NCBI GenBank assembly: GCA_965372135.1
Contig: CBDVBD010000024.1
Location: forward strand, 1-29,150
DNA length: 29,150 bases
Reading direction: 5' to 3'
Source of the DNA: CBDVBD01 sp965372135
Lineage (GTDB): Bacteria > Electryoneota > RPQS01 > CBDVBD01
The position numbers and the translations under genes are program-made. The notes under the pieces are model-generated. The model did not search any database. It had not been told where the DNA came from and saw nothing but the letters and a program-made list of their open reading frames with translations. Shown here piece by piece: positions 1-8,537 of the stretch. Numbering within the stretch: position 1 is the first letter of the stretch; every line of letters begins with the position of its first letter.

Positions 1-6
1 GCGCAG

Positions 7-2199
7 GTGCTTGATCTAACGGAATTGAATGAAGCGCAGCGGGAGGCGGTGGAGACGCTGTCGGGACCGGTGCTGGTGTTGGCGGGGGCTGGATCGGGAA
101 AGACCAGAGTGCTCATCACCCGGATTGCGGTGCTGATCGATCGGGGAACGGTGCAACCGGAACAGTTGTTGGTGTTGACATTTACCAATAAGGCGGCGAA
201 GGAGTTACGTGAGCGGCTGACCGCGATGATTGGTCCCTTAGCTGCCCGGGTGCGAGCGGGGACTTTTCATTCCACCTTCGCCAGGCTGCTCCGACGGGAT
301 ATTGAGGGGTTGGGCTACCGGTCGAATTTCGTGATTTACGATACCGACGATTCTAAGCGCCTGGTCAAATCGATATTGGAAGATCGGCTGGAGTCCAAAG
401 AGAAGTTTCCGCCTGCCAGGATTCACAGCCTGATTAGCAGAGCCAAGAATTCTGCCGAACCACCCCAGGATTATCTGGATGGATTGGGCAGCACCAACGC
501 CAAAATGGCATCGCAAATTTATCCGGACTACCAGAAGCGGTTGAAAACCAATAATGCCTTGGATTTCGATGATTTGCTGCTGGTACCGAAGGAATTGTTC
601 GACCGATTCCCCAAGCTGCTGGAGACTTACCGGAATCGATTCCCTTATCTGTTGGTGGACGAATATCAGGACACCAACCGCGCCCAGTATGAACTGGTAA
701 AGGCGCTGGCGTCCCGGGATCGGAATATCTGCGTGGTGGGGGATGATGATCAATCCATCTACGGGTGGCGGGGAGCTGACCTGCGTAATATCCTGGAATT
801 TGAGCAGGATTTCCCCGATGCCAAGGTGATTCGATTGGAGGAGAATTACCGCTCCACGCCGCAGATATTGGATTTGTCCTGGCATGTAATCCGGCAGAAT
901 GTGGATCGGAAAGATAAAAAACTATGGACCCGGAAGCCGGATGGGGAAAAGATTCAGATGATGCATGCCATGGATGAGAATGACGAGGCGCACCGCATCA
1001 TAGAGGAGATCGACCGGCTGGCGATTCATGAGCGCCGTCCCTATGGGCATTTCGCAGTGTTGTACCGGATTAACGCGCAATCCCGGGTATTGGAGGATGA
1101 TCTCCGGAGGCACGGGACCCCTTACGAATTGGTTGGGGGAGTCCGATTCTATGAACGCCGGGAGGTCAAGGACCTGCTGGCGTATATGCGGGTATTGGAT
1201 AACCCGGATGACGACGTTGGCTTGCTTAGGATTATCAACGTGCCAAGGAGGGGAATTGGGGATACCACGGTTCGAGCGTTAGTGGAACACGCGAGTAAAC
1301 GGAAAAAATCGATTCGGAGCGCGTTAAAGGATATCGAGGATATTGAGAATTTGAAAAAGGCTGCAAAATCCAGGTTGTCAATATTTCACGATTTGATATG
1401 CGATCTGGAAAGCGATGCAGCGACTCAGAAGCTATCGATGCTGGCTCGGCGGGTGATGTTAAAATCGGGATTGCGAAAGGCATTGGAGGATGAAGGCACC
1501 GAAGATGCCCGCAATCGGCTGGATAACATGTTGGAATTCCGGTTCGGACTGGAGGAAATGGAGGAAGAACGTCCCGATTTGACGTTGCGGGATTTTCTGC
1601 AGGAAGTTACCTTAATGACCGATGTGGATGAATGGCAGCAGGAGTCCGGGCAGGTGACGTTGATGACGCTGCATGCCGCCAAGGGATTGGAATTTCCGGT
1701 GGTGTTCGTGACTGGATTGGAGGATGGGTTGCTGCCCTTGACTGGTCGGGATGACCGGAAAACGGATATGGAGGAGGAACGCCGGCTGCTGTACGTGGGG
1801 ATGACCAGAGCCCAGGATCGGCTGTATTTATCTCATGCTAACCATCGCAGGTTGTTCGGAATTGGCGGATTCCAGACCCCGTCGCCGTTCTTGGATGATA
1901 TCCCCGAAGAGCTGGTGGAGGGCGACGAGCTGCCCAGGATGCCCGGGCAATTCCAATCATTTTTCCGGGAACCCGAACGCACCCGTCCGAAAGTAATCTC
2001 CCGAAAGAAATCCCGCGCACCTGACAGTCTCAAGACTCGGTATCAAATCGGCGACCGGATACAACACCGGGATTTCGGGGAAGGCACGGTGTTATCCAAA
2101 AGCGGCACCGCCAGCGACCTAAAAATTCGTGTATCGTTCGATAATGGAGGGATTAAAACCTTGTTAGTACGCTTAGCCCCGATTAAAAAGGTTGGATGA
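7..2199 (+). CDS. pcrA: UvrD/PcrA-family superfamily 1 DNA helicase
   Basis: ATP-dependent 3'-5' DNA helicase of the UvrD/PcrA/Rep type, cytoplasmic, used in excision repair, mismatch repair and removal of stalled complexes. All signature motifs are visible: Walker A AGAGSGKT at residues 26-33, the DEYQD Walker B box around 218-222, VVGDDDQSIYGWRG at 243-256, TLHAAKGLEF at 554-563 and LLYVGMTRAQDRLYLS at 594-609. The last 50 residues form the Tudor-like C-terminal domain (IQHRDFGEGTV core) seen in PcrA/UvrD and lacking in Rep. At 730 residues it has the family's usual length. The start used is a GTG at 7. The frame stays open to the window edge, so a start slightly upstream is possible, but the distance to the LNEAQ motif is normal for the family. 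PcrA and UvrD cannot be told apart here. Confidence 0.96.
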   Translation: MLDLTELNEAQREAVETLSGPVLVLAGAGSGKTRVLITRIAVLIDRGTVQPEQLLVLTFTNKAAKELRERLTAMIGPLAARVRAGTFHSTFARLLRRDIEGLGYRSNFVIYDTDDSKRLVKSILEDRLESKEKFPPARIHSLISRAKNSAEPPQDYLDGLGSTNAKMASQIYPDYQKRLKTNNALDFDDLLLVPKELFDRFPKLLETYRNRFPYLLVDEYQDTNRAQYELVKALASRDRNICVVGDDDQSIYGWRGADLRNILEFEQDFPDAKVIRLEENYRSTPQILDLSWHVIRQNVDRKDKKLWTRKPDGEKIQMMHAMDENDEAHRIIEEIDRLAIHERRPYGHFAVLYRINAQSRVLEDDLRRHGTPYELVGGVRFYERREVKDLLAYMRVLDNPDDDVGLLRIINVPRRGIGDTTVRALVEHASKRKKSIRSALKDIEDIENLKKAAKSRLSIFHDLICDLESDAATQKLSMLARRVMLKSGLRKALEDEGTEDARNRLDNMLEFRFGLEEMEEERPDLTLRDFLQEVTLMTDVDEWQQESGQVTLMTLHAAKGLEFPVVFVTGLEDGLLPLTGRDDRKTDMEEERRLLYVGMTRAQDRLYLSHANHRRLFGIGGFQTPSPFLDDIPEELVEGDELPRMPGQFQSFFREPERTRPKVISRKKSRAPDSLKTRYQIGDRIQHRDFGEGTVLSKSGTASDLKIRVSFDNGGIKTLLVRLAPIKKVG

Positions 2200-2210
2200 T
2201 ATTTTGGAGT

Positions 2211-2253
2211 GCGCAAGCTTGCTTGCGCTTTCGAAACGGGAAGCTTGCTTCCC
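2211..2253. repeat. Paired hairpin repeat between pcrA and the TPR gene
   Basis: Two perfect hairpins lie 9 nt apart and share the core aagcttgctt. The first is gcgcaagc-tt-gcttgcgc at 2211-2228, the second gggaagc-tt-gcttccc at 2238-2253. The twin-hairpin form resembles REP/BIME-type intergenic elements. Neither stem is followed by a T-tract, so a simple intrinsic terminator is less likely. The rest of the 109-base gap (2200-2308) holds only a weak aaggtg ribosome site before the next ATG. Confidence 0.7.
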
Positions 2254-2308
2254 TTAACCAAGACGAAATCGAACTTCCGACGAAGGCGCCACAAACCAAG
2301 GTGCAATA

Positions 2309-5300
2309 ATGAATACCAAAATAGGATTAAGACGTGCTGTTATTTACTTAGCATTAGTGGCAATGGTGGTACTAATCCCCCTACAACTATTCGCGCAAGG
2401 TACTTCAAAGGACGACCAGTTTCCCCAGCGGCATCGGGAATTTTTCTTCATCTACCGCCTGTATCAGGATGGATTGTACGATTTGGCGGCGGAGGAATTC
2501 CTGGAATTTGCCCGGCAAAATCCCGGACATGACAACAGCGGGGAAGCGTTTTTCTTGGCAGGAGAATCGCTGTTCAAGCTGGGAGAATACGATCAAGCCC
2601 GAACCGCTTACTTACGCTGTGCCATTGAGTATCCCCTGGACAGCCGGGCTGTAACGGCGATGGCGCAGGTGGGTGCCTGCTGGGACGCATTGGGGAATCC
2701 CTATAAAGCAGCGGACGCTTATTACCGCGTCTATATGGAAGCCCCCCTCAGTGGTCAAGCGCCGGAAATGTTGTATCTGGCGGGGAAATCCTATCTAAAA
2801 GCCGATTCGCTTGGGTTAGCCCGTGATATGTTTGAGACCATTTTGGATCAATTTCCTGAATACACCAAAACCGCTGATGTCACATTATCGCTGGCTGAGA
2901 TTGCGGTGCGCATGGGGTCCCGTGAAGGAGCCACCAACATTTTATCGACCCTGTTAACGTCAGCTACTGCGGATTCGGTGAAGGAAAGGGTGTTGTGGCA
3001 ATGGTTCAAGATGGAGCATGAGAGTGACGACCGGGTGGCGGCGATGGATATTGGGGAACGTTTCCGAGCTGAATTTCCCCGGTCGGCGCACATCCCCACG
3101 TTGCACCGGTGGTTGGGGAAAATGGCGTTGACCGCGGATGATGCAGCGGATGCGGAGGTGCGATTTACCGAAGTATTGAAAGCGGATGGTGCCGATACCG
3201 AAGCTAAGCGGCTGCGCGCGTTTGCCCGGTGGCAGATGGGTGATTGGGAAGGGTGTTCTGAGGATTTGGAAGGGGATACCGATGTCGCTGCTCAGCTTCT
3301 GATGGGAATAGGGCTGATGCAGCAAGGGGATAATGAACAAGCACGTAACGCTTTAATAGGATGTTTAGAACATGATTGGGGTGGCGCCTATGGATTGAAA
3401 GCTTTGGAACAATTGAGCGAAATGGGTGTTACGCTGACGACCGATGAGTGTTACCGTATTCCGAAAATTGATGAATTGCCCGATACCTTTGATCGCGGAC
3501 TTTGGCTGAAATATTGGATTCAAATTGTACCAGTCGAAAAAGTCTTCTTGCAATGGGATGCGATTGATAATCTGATTGAGGATCGTAACAGCCCTTACGG
3601 TGATGATCTTTTACATATTCGAGGACTATGGTACCTCAGACGAGGTGATTGGGAGGCTGCAAGAGAAGATTTTCTCCTCATGAGCATTAGATTTCGCTCC
3701 AGTGAATGGGCGATGAATGCAAGTTATCTACCAGGACCTTTAAATTACGTTGGTACTCCAAGTGAGGATAGGTTTGAAAAGTTAGCCGATTTACTTGCTC
3801 GGCAATCCATGAATCCCTATCAAGTGTCATCAATAAATATCGCTTGGTTATATTTTGAAGAGTTTAAAAACTACGATAAAGCGAAGGTATGGTTTAAACG
3901 GTCGTTGTCCTCCCAAGAAGAAAAAAGTAAGGAAGCTAATTTTGGAATCACGCTGTGCGAACTATTTCAACAAAGACTGGATTGGTGGAAAAGAGGTAAA
4001 GGATCTGCGACTGAAGCTGTTAGCCTAATTAACGATGGTTTAGAGAAACTTCAGGAAATGAACTTAGATACACGTTTACGAGTGCTTAGAGCATCGTTGA
4101 TTCGTATGTATAAGGTGGAATTTATTAGTGGAGATATTCCCTTGGATCCGGTTATCAAGTGGATGGTAACGCCTGATGACAGTAGTTTAACGACTCCCAT
4201 ATTTCCGGCATTTCTTCCGTTGTTAGTTCAGTATCATATGAACTGGATTTCCACTGACATAGCTGATACATCAGACGCCCATCTGCAGGCTGCGTTATCG
4301 TTATTAGAAAAACCAGCCAGTATGAGTCCTGATACACAATTATCCCGTTGGTATAAATGGCAGTCGATTCAATTGCAGTCTGAAGATTTCACCAAAACTC
4401 AAGTGTTAGAAACCTTAAAGGAACTATCTCGGGAACCCGGAGCGTACCAGATGGAGGCGGTGCTGGAACTGGTGGATCATTTGGGAACACCCAGTGAAAG
4501 GATTCCCTGGTTGGTCTTGGCGAAGGAAAGAGTACCCTATCACAAGGACTACCGCCGGATTTGCTTAGCGTTAGGGAATCAATACTTTCTGGAGGGCAGA
4601 TACCAGGATGCCTTGGCGGTGTTCACCGATATATCTGATGCGGAAGCCGTGCAAGCGGACCCCTATCTGCGGTTCTCCTTGACCGATGATGATTTGGAAT
4701 ACAAGATAGGTGCGGTGTATCGTGCCATGGGACAGCACGAACAGGCGTTGGTGCATTTCCGGCGCTATCTACGGTGGCATCGATACGGACCCACCGCGGA
4801 AGCGGCGTTGTATGCGCTGGGACGCACCAATGAAGACATGGGTTATCCCAATCGAGCCTTGGATTATTACCGCCATCTACACCGGTTCTTTAGCGGCAGC
4901 GATAATGACCGGCTGGGGTTGATCCGGCAGGGGGAAATCCTTTGGGAGATGGAGGATTATGATGATGCGGCAGCGGCGTATCGGGAACTGACCAGCCAAC
5001 TGCCCACCGCGGACGATGTGGTACACTGGGAACATCGGCGGATTATCTGTCTCTACCGGTCAGCAGAAATAACTAATGCCGATGCCGCAAAAAGCCAGTT
5101 TGGCAAAGACCACAAGAGCGCCCCTGATTTCGCCCTGTTGGATGCGGAATTGGATTTGGAAACCGCCAAAGCGATGGCAAAGGTGAATCGGAAAAAGGAT
5201 GCCAGGAAAATATTTGATCGGCTGTCGAAGCGGCAGGATGATAATTGGATCGGAGCCCGCGCCGGTTTCGAATTGGGTAAATTGGATTTGACCGGGGATG

Positions 5301-5992
5301 ATCCGGAAGGCGGATTGGATGTACTGACTCAACTCCCCACCAAATTTCCCGGCGATCCGGTGCTGCCGGAGGTTTTCGTGACGTTGGGCGTGTTCTACTA
5401 CCAGGCGCAGCAGATGGAGAATGCGCTGCAGGCGTTTCAGAATGCGTTGGCGGCGGTGGAAGGGGAACCGCCGATTCTACGGGATGTTTTGAACAATCTG
5501 GTGGTGGTGTATCGGGATCTATCGTTGTGGGAGGCGGCGTTGGCGGCATTGCAGCGGTCGATTAGTCTGTACCCCGATGAGGACACCGTGGCCAGGCGGT
5601 TGGAACAGGGGCAGTTTTTGATGCGGGTTGGGGAACAGGACAGAGCGGTTGAGGTGCTCAGGAAACAAATTCATCGTGCTCGTGGGGATGAATTAGCGGC
5701 GGTGCAGTTTTATATCGGGGAAGCCTATTTTCAGAAGGGGTTGTACGGCAAGGCGGCGGCGGAATTCATGAAGGTGAAGTATCTGGAGGTTTCGTCCAAA
5801 TTGGACTGGGTGGTGACCGCGATTTACAATGCCGGTCAGTCTTACGAGCGAATGGGTAAACCGGAAAAAGCCATTGAGCTATACGAGGATATTATCCGCC
5901 GTGAAGGCACCGGTAGCCCCTACGGTCGCGGCGCCCAAGCCCGCATCGACGAACTGGAGCAGCGGGAGAATTTGTTGAAAGATTCTCCATAA
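2309..5992 (+). CDS. Exported giant tetratricopeptide-repeat protein
   Basis: A 1227-residue exported repeat protein. The N-terminus has a basic start and a hydrophobic stretch (about residues 8-29) ending LQLFAQ, a convincing signal peptide. TPR-like helical pairs are clear at about residues 35-310, for instance repeated A-x-x-Y/F-x-x-x-L-x-x-P patterns resembling BamD/YbgF scaffolds, and again from about 720 to 1215. The middle (about 350-700) is more divergent. No enzymatic motif was found. The likely role is as a periplasmic or outer-membrane scaffold, but its partners are unknown. The bases coding for the middle third are AT-richer than both ends (20/60 GC at 3841-3900 against 38/60 at 5401-5460). 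It may form a unit with pcrA upstream, but the gap holds a hairpin repeat. Confidence 0.85.
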   Translation: MNTKIGLRRAVIYLALVAMVVLIPLQLFAQGTSKDDQFPQRHREFFFIYRLYQDGLYDLAAEEFLEFARQNPGHDNSGEAFFLAGESLFKLGEYDQARTAYLRCAIEYPLDSRAVTAMAQVGACWDALGNPYKAADAYYRVYMEAPLSGQAPEMLYLAGKSYLKADSLGLARDMFETILDQFPEYTKTADVTLSLAEIAVRMGSREGATNILSTLLTSATADSVKERVLWQWFKMEHESDDRVAAMDIGERFRAEFPRSAHIPTLHRWLGKMALTADDAADAEVRFTEVLKADGADTEAKRLRAFARWQMGDWEGCSEDLEGDTDVAAQLLMGIGLMQQGDNEQARNALIGCLEHDWGGAYGLKALEQLSEMGVTLTTDECYRIPKIDELPDTFDRGLWLKYWIQIVPVEKVFLQWDAIDNLIEDRNSPYGDDLLHIRGLWYLRRGDWEAAREDFLLMSIRFRSSEWAMNASYLPGPLNYVGTPSEDRFEKLADLLARQSMNPYQVSSINIAWLYFEEFKNYDKAKVWFKRSLSSQEEKSKEANFGITLCELFQQRLDWWKRGKGSATEAVSLINDGLEKLQEMNLDTRLRVLRASLIRMYKVEFISGDIPLDPVIKWMVTPDDSSLTTPIFPAFLPLLVQYHMNWISTDIADTSDAHLQAALSLLEKPASMSPDTQLSRWYKWQSIQLQSEDFTKTQVLETLKELSREPGAYQMEAVLELVDHLGTPSERIPWLVLAKERVPYHKDYRRICLALGNQYFLEGRYQDALAVFTDISDAEAVQADPYLRFSLTDDDLEYKIGAVYRAMGQHEQALVHFRRYLRWHRYGPTAEAALYALGRTNEDMGYPNRALDYYRHLHRFFSGSDNDRLGLIRQGEILWEMEDYDDAAAAYRELTSQLPTADDVVHWEHRRIICLYRSAEITNADAAKSQFGKDHKSAPDFALLDAELDLETAKAMAKVNRKKDARKIFDRLSKRQDDNWIGARAGFELGKLDLTGDDPEGGLDVLTQLPTKFPGDPVLPEVFVTLGVFYYQAQQMENALQAFQNALAAVEGEPPILRDVLNNLVVVYRDLSLWEAALAALQRSISLYPDEDTVARRLEQGQFLMRVGEQDRAVEVLRKQIHRARGDELAAVQFYIGEAYFQKGLYGKAAAEFMKVKYLEVSSKLDWVVTAIYNAGQSYERMGKPEKAIELYEDIIRREGTGSPYGRGAQARIDELEQRENLLKDSP

Positions 5993-6099
5993 TGAATTTT
6001 TTACTTGATTTCGGGTGGTTTTTTGATTTAATTATATATTGGCGTAGAGTTGATCCTGGGAAGCTGCCACAATCAAGAATCATGTGACAAGAGGCATAG

Positions 6100-6537
6100 A
6101 TGACTGAAGATAACAAATTGAAAGATTATCTTTTTAAAGAAGTTGAGATTATCCAAAATATCATCGATCGGATGGCCCGTAATTCCTTTTTGATTAAAGG
6201 TTGGTCCATTACACTAATTTTGGTAGCTTTGTTGCTCAGGGGAACACAATTCCAAGTTTTCTTGGCATTCATTCCTTTATTTGTCTTTTGGTATTTAGAT
6301 GCCTATTTTCTCTGGCAAGAACGACTATACAGAAAATTGTACCTGTGGGTAATAGAGAACAGAGTTAGAACCGATGAATTTCTATTCGATATGAATGCCT
6401 ATCGCTTTAAAGACGAGGTTCAGTCAAAGATTAGGATCATGTTTTCGGTAACTTTAGGTTGGTTTTACGGATCAATTGGTGTGTTCATAGCAATATACAT
6501 TATTTTTCTTTTCATAATCAAGAAAGAGGGGTGCTAA
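6100..6537 (+). CDS. Small three-TM membrane protein paired with a TIR gene
   Basis: A 145-residue inner-membrane protein. A charged amphipathic N-terminal helix (residues 1-27) is followed by hydrophobic segments at about 29-46, 51-72 and 115-140. Between the second and third lies a charged cytosolic-looking region with the pattern YLDAYFLWQERLYRKLY. The ATG at 6100 has an aagagg ribosome site 6 nt upstream. The stop at 6535-6537 is one base before the start of the ThsB-like TIR gene, so the two are almost certainly co-translated. I do not know a function. The size, helices and partnership resemble the small multi-pass proteins proposed as membrane-disrupting effectors in nucleotide-signal defence systems (SLATT/2TM type), but homology to those was not tested. 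The gene is AT-rich (21/60 GC at 6181-6240), unlike the flanking core genes. Confidence 0.85.
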   Translation: MTEDNKLKDYLFKEVEIIQNIIDRMARNSFLIKGWSITLILVALLLRGTQFQVFLAFIPLFVFWYLDAYFLWQERLYRKLYLWVIENRVRTDEFLFDMNAYRFKDEVQSKIRIMFSVTLGWFYGSIGVFIAIYIIFLFIIKKEGC

Positions 6538-6538
6538 G

Positions 6539-7030
6539 ATGGCAAGAAGAGTATTTTTCAGCTTCCATTATGAAAGGGATGTGTGGAGAGCCAGTCAGGT
6601 TCGATATAGTTGGGTAACCAAACCAGATAGGGAAGCGGCGGGATTCTGGGATGCCGCCAAGTGGGAAGAGGTAAAAAAGAAGGGGAGAAGAGAGATCGAA
6701 CGCTGGATAGATAAGCAATTAATAGGAACATCGGTTACCGTCGTGCTAATAGGTACTAAAACTAATGACAGAGAGTATGTAGATTATGAGATAAAACAGA
6801 GCTACAGTAGAGGAAATGGGATTTTGGGCATATATGTTCACAACTTAAAAAACAAAGACCGAGAGACTGACCAAAAGGGTGAAAACCCATTGGACTATTT
6901 CTACGCCAAAATAGGTGGAGAAGATAGATGCTTTTCTGAGATCTATTTAACCTATGAATGGGTAAAAGACAATGGTTATAATAATCTTGCAAAATGGATT
7001 GAGAGAGCGGCTCGAAAAGCAGGAAGATAG
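6539..7030 (+). CDS. ThsB-like TIR-domain protein (MTH538/DUF1863 family)
   Basis: A 163-residue single-domain TIR-like protein. It opens with the family signature RRVFFSFHYERDVWRA (residues 3-18), continues with GTSVTVVLIG (63-72) and has YEIKQS at 83-88. In ThsB proteins of the Thoeris anti-phage system the TIR makes a cyclic ADP-ribose-type signal from NAD+ when phage is sensed; the Glu at 84 sits where, from memory, the B. cereus ThsB catalytic Glu lies. The start is ATG at 6539, one base after the stop of the membrane-protein gene, with a gagggg ribosome site. No SIR2-SLOG ThsA partner is present in the window. The gene is AT-rich (21/60 GC at 6781-6840). Assignment to the TIR family is firm. 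NAD+ cleavage and a defence role are inferred. Confidence 0.88.
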   Translation: MARRVFFSFHYERDVWRASQVRYSWVTKPDREAAGFWDAAKWEEVKKKGRREIERWIDKQLIGTSVTVVLIGTKTNDREYVDYEIKQSYSRGNGILGIYVHNLKNKDRETDQKGENPLDYFYAKIGGEDRCFSEIYLTYEWVKDNGYNNLAKWIERAARKAGR

Positions 7031-7175
7031 CGTGCAAAGGAAGAAATGGCGACGTACATCCAATAATAAGAAACGAGCAATTGGTTTTTCTGGCGTACCC
7101 GGATATTTCAATTCACTATCTACTATTGCTGTCCTCTGAACGTCTAAAGTAAGATCAAAATTAAGGAGAGTGCCA
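7031..7175. other. Gap between TIR and RelA/SpoT-like genes
   Basis: About 145 bases without a convincing gene. A 35-codon GTG-started frame (7032-7139) has no ribosome site and no recognisable product. The ribosome site aaggag at 7163-7168 belongs to the next gene. No clear promoter pair or terminator hairpin was found, so read-through from the TM-TIR pair into the next gene is possible but not shown. Confidence 0.4.
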
Positions 7176-8243
7176 ATGGAAGATTCAAGACTACTTAAGG
7201 AGTTTTTGGAGCACTACAAGAAATACGTTACCAGTGTTCTACAACCCACGCGAGTTGAACTCAAATGCCTATTGAAACAATGGAAACACCCAGATTATTG
7301 GGGCAAGTATACTAAGCAAAGTCGCCTTCCTAATCCATCTCCGATCCAAAGAGTGCTAACCCGGATTAAAAGGCCCGAAAGCGTTGTTGACAAGATCGCG
7401 CGAAGACCCGGTGACTACCCTAAAGGACTATCTCCAGAGAGTTTCCCTCGAATACATGATGCGATTGGGGCTAGAGCAATTGTCTATTTTATGTCCCATC
7501 TACCTCTGGTTGATCTTGAATTGCGGAACATGGAAGAAATAGAGATATCTGATGATTATCCTCCAGTCGCTTACCTGGGTGAGAACTATACGAGGCGCCT
7601 TAGCCTTACACATCTTAAACGTTTAGAAAAGGAGAGCGGTTATACCTCAATTCATTATATCATTCGTCTGAGAAAAAGTGAAGTTCCTTACAAGGATAGG
7701 CCGTGGGTTGAGTTGCAGGTACGGACTTTAGCGGAGGATGTCTGGGGGGAGATTGAACATGTCCTCGGATACAAACCAGATAAAAGGACATTTTTTGCAG
7801 TGAAAAGACAGTTTCAAATTTTGAGCAAACAACTTGGCACTATTGATGAGCATTTCAATTTCCTTTATGAGGAGCTATTGCGTTTTCAAGAGGAGGTTGA
7901 GTTTGGCGATTCAGATCCTCTAAATGCTGAAAATCTACCACCAGTGCTAGCAGAACTTGGATTAGGTTGTGCGCAGCGTGAAATAGACGGTATATTAAAG
8001 CTGTTGTTTAGCCGGGGGATTGGGACTGTTGGAGATTTGCGTAGAATTGCAACACCGAAGCGGATTGATCTAATTCGCAATACATATCGCATAGAAAAAG
8101 GCCGCGCACCAATAAACTTCGAGGTTGCTGCAAATCTTGCAACGATGGGGGATGTTGTTGAAGACGAAAAAGCAAGAGAGCTAATAAAAGCGCAGATTGC
8201 ATATTTGGATGCATGGGATATTCTCAAAATGGGATTCGTGTAG
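7176..8243 (+). CDS. RelA/SpoT-type (SYNTH) nucleotidyltransferase with C-terminal helical domain
   Basis: A 355-residue protein with a RelA/SpoT pyrophosphokinase fold. Visible landmarks are R63-IKRPESVVDKI, DAIGARAIVYF at 95-105, GYTSIHYII at 155-163 and WVELQVRT...WGEIEHVLGYK at 177-200, matching the G-loop-side arginine/lysine helix and the catalytic Glu strand of alarmone synthetases. There is no HD hydrolase, TGS or ACT domain, so it is a small alarmone-synthetase type. Residues about 240-355 form an extra helical domain (GLGCAQREIDGILKLLFSRG...) that I do not recognise. ATG 7176 is chosen over GTG 7170 because aaggag lies 7 nt before it. Products could be (p)ppGpp, (p)ppApp or pyrophosphorylated tRNA as in toxSAS/CapRel enzymes; the sequence does not decide. 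It lies 145 nt downstream of the TIR gene in the same AT-rich block. Confidence 0.85.
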   Translation: MEDSRLLKEFLEHYKKYVTSVLQPTRVELKCLLKQWKHPDYWGKYTKQSRLPNPSPIQRVLTRIKRPESVVDKIARRPGDYPKGLSPESFPRIHDAIGARAIVYFMSHLPLVDLELRNMEEIEISDDYPPVAYLGENYTRRLSLTHLKRLEKESGYTSIHYIIRLRKSEVPYKDRPWVELQVRTLAEDVWGEIEHVLGYKPDKRTFFAVKRQFQILSKQLGTIDEHFNFLYEELLRFQEEVEFGDSDPLNAENLPPVLAELGLGCAQREIDGILKLLFSRGIGTVGDLRRIATPKRIDLIRNTYRIEKGRAPINFEVAANLATMGDVVEDEKARELIKAQIAYLDAWDILKMGFV

Positions 8244-8448
8244 CTATGGGAATCAAGGGACATATTATTCGTGTAAAACCCTTTGTTTGAGACAAATATT
8301 ACAGGTAAGTGACTGACATTGAGACTAGCATATGAGAAACATTGAAAAATATGTGACGGATGAGGAATATCAACATTATTTCTCGAAGTTTAATGGGCTT
8401 AGGGGACAGGTTGTTTGGGAATTGGGGATAGAGTAAGAAAGTGAGCAA

Positions 8449-8464
8449 TCCGCCAATAGGCGGA
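8449..8464. repeat. TCCGCC-GGCGGA hairpin element, copy 1
   Basis: A perfect hairpin with 6-bp arms and a 4-base loop (aata). Related sequences with the same arms occur at 23376-23389 and 23395-23410, suggesting a small dispersed palindromic repeat family. Confidence 0.5.
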
Positions 8465-8496
8465 CAGGGTTGGCAAGTTGTTGTCGGATTTTAAAG

Positions 8497-8537
8497 AAAT
8501 CCGAATTATCCCGAAGGGTCGGAACTGTCGAGTGTGG
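8497..8537. repeat. Degenerate direct repeat, left copy
   Basis: The flanks of this 41-base unit match 9586-9626: aaatccgaat versus aaacccgaat (9 of 10) and aactgtcgagtgtgg versus aactatcgagtgtgg (14 of 15), with the same 16 bases between them in both copies. The middle is diverged. The two copies bracket the methyltransferase remnant and the intact methyltransferase gene. Confidence 0.5.

Noticed and set aside
238..885. 215-codon frame on the minus strand inside pcrA
   Set aside because: It is a shadow of a helicase gene with all motifs intact, has no recognisable domain and no ribosome site. The other minus-strand frames in the window were rejected for the same reason.
2209..2532. 107-codon + frame beginning in the twin hairpins
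   Set aside because: It reads through the palindromic repeat and then out of frame through the start of the TPR gene, so it is a repeat-derived artefact.
6539..7030. Canonical Thoeris system
   Set aside because: No ThsA (SIR2-SLOG) gene lies within the window, so only a ThsB-like component is claimed.
8332..8436. 34-codon ATG frame after the RelA/SpoT-like gene
   Set aside because: No ribosome site, no recognised family, and it sits in repeat-rich scar DNA. It could be a remnant but cannot be supported as a gene.
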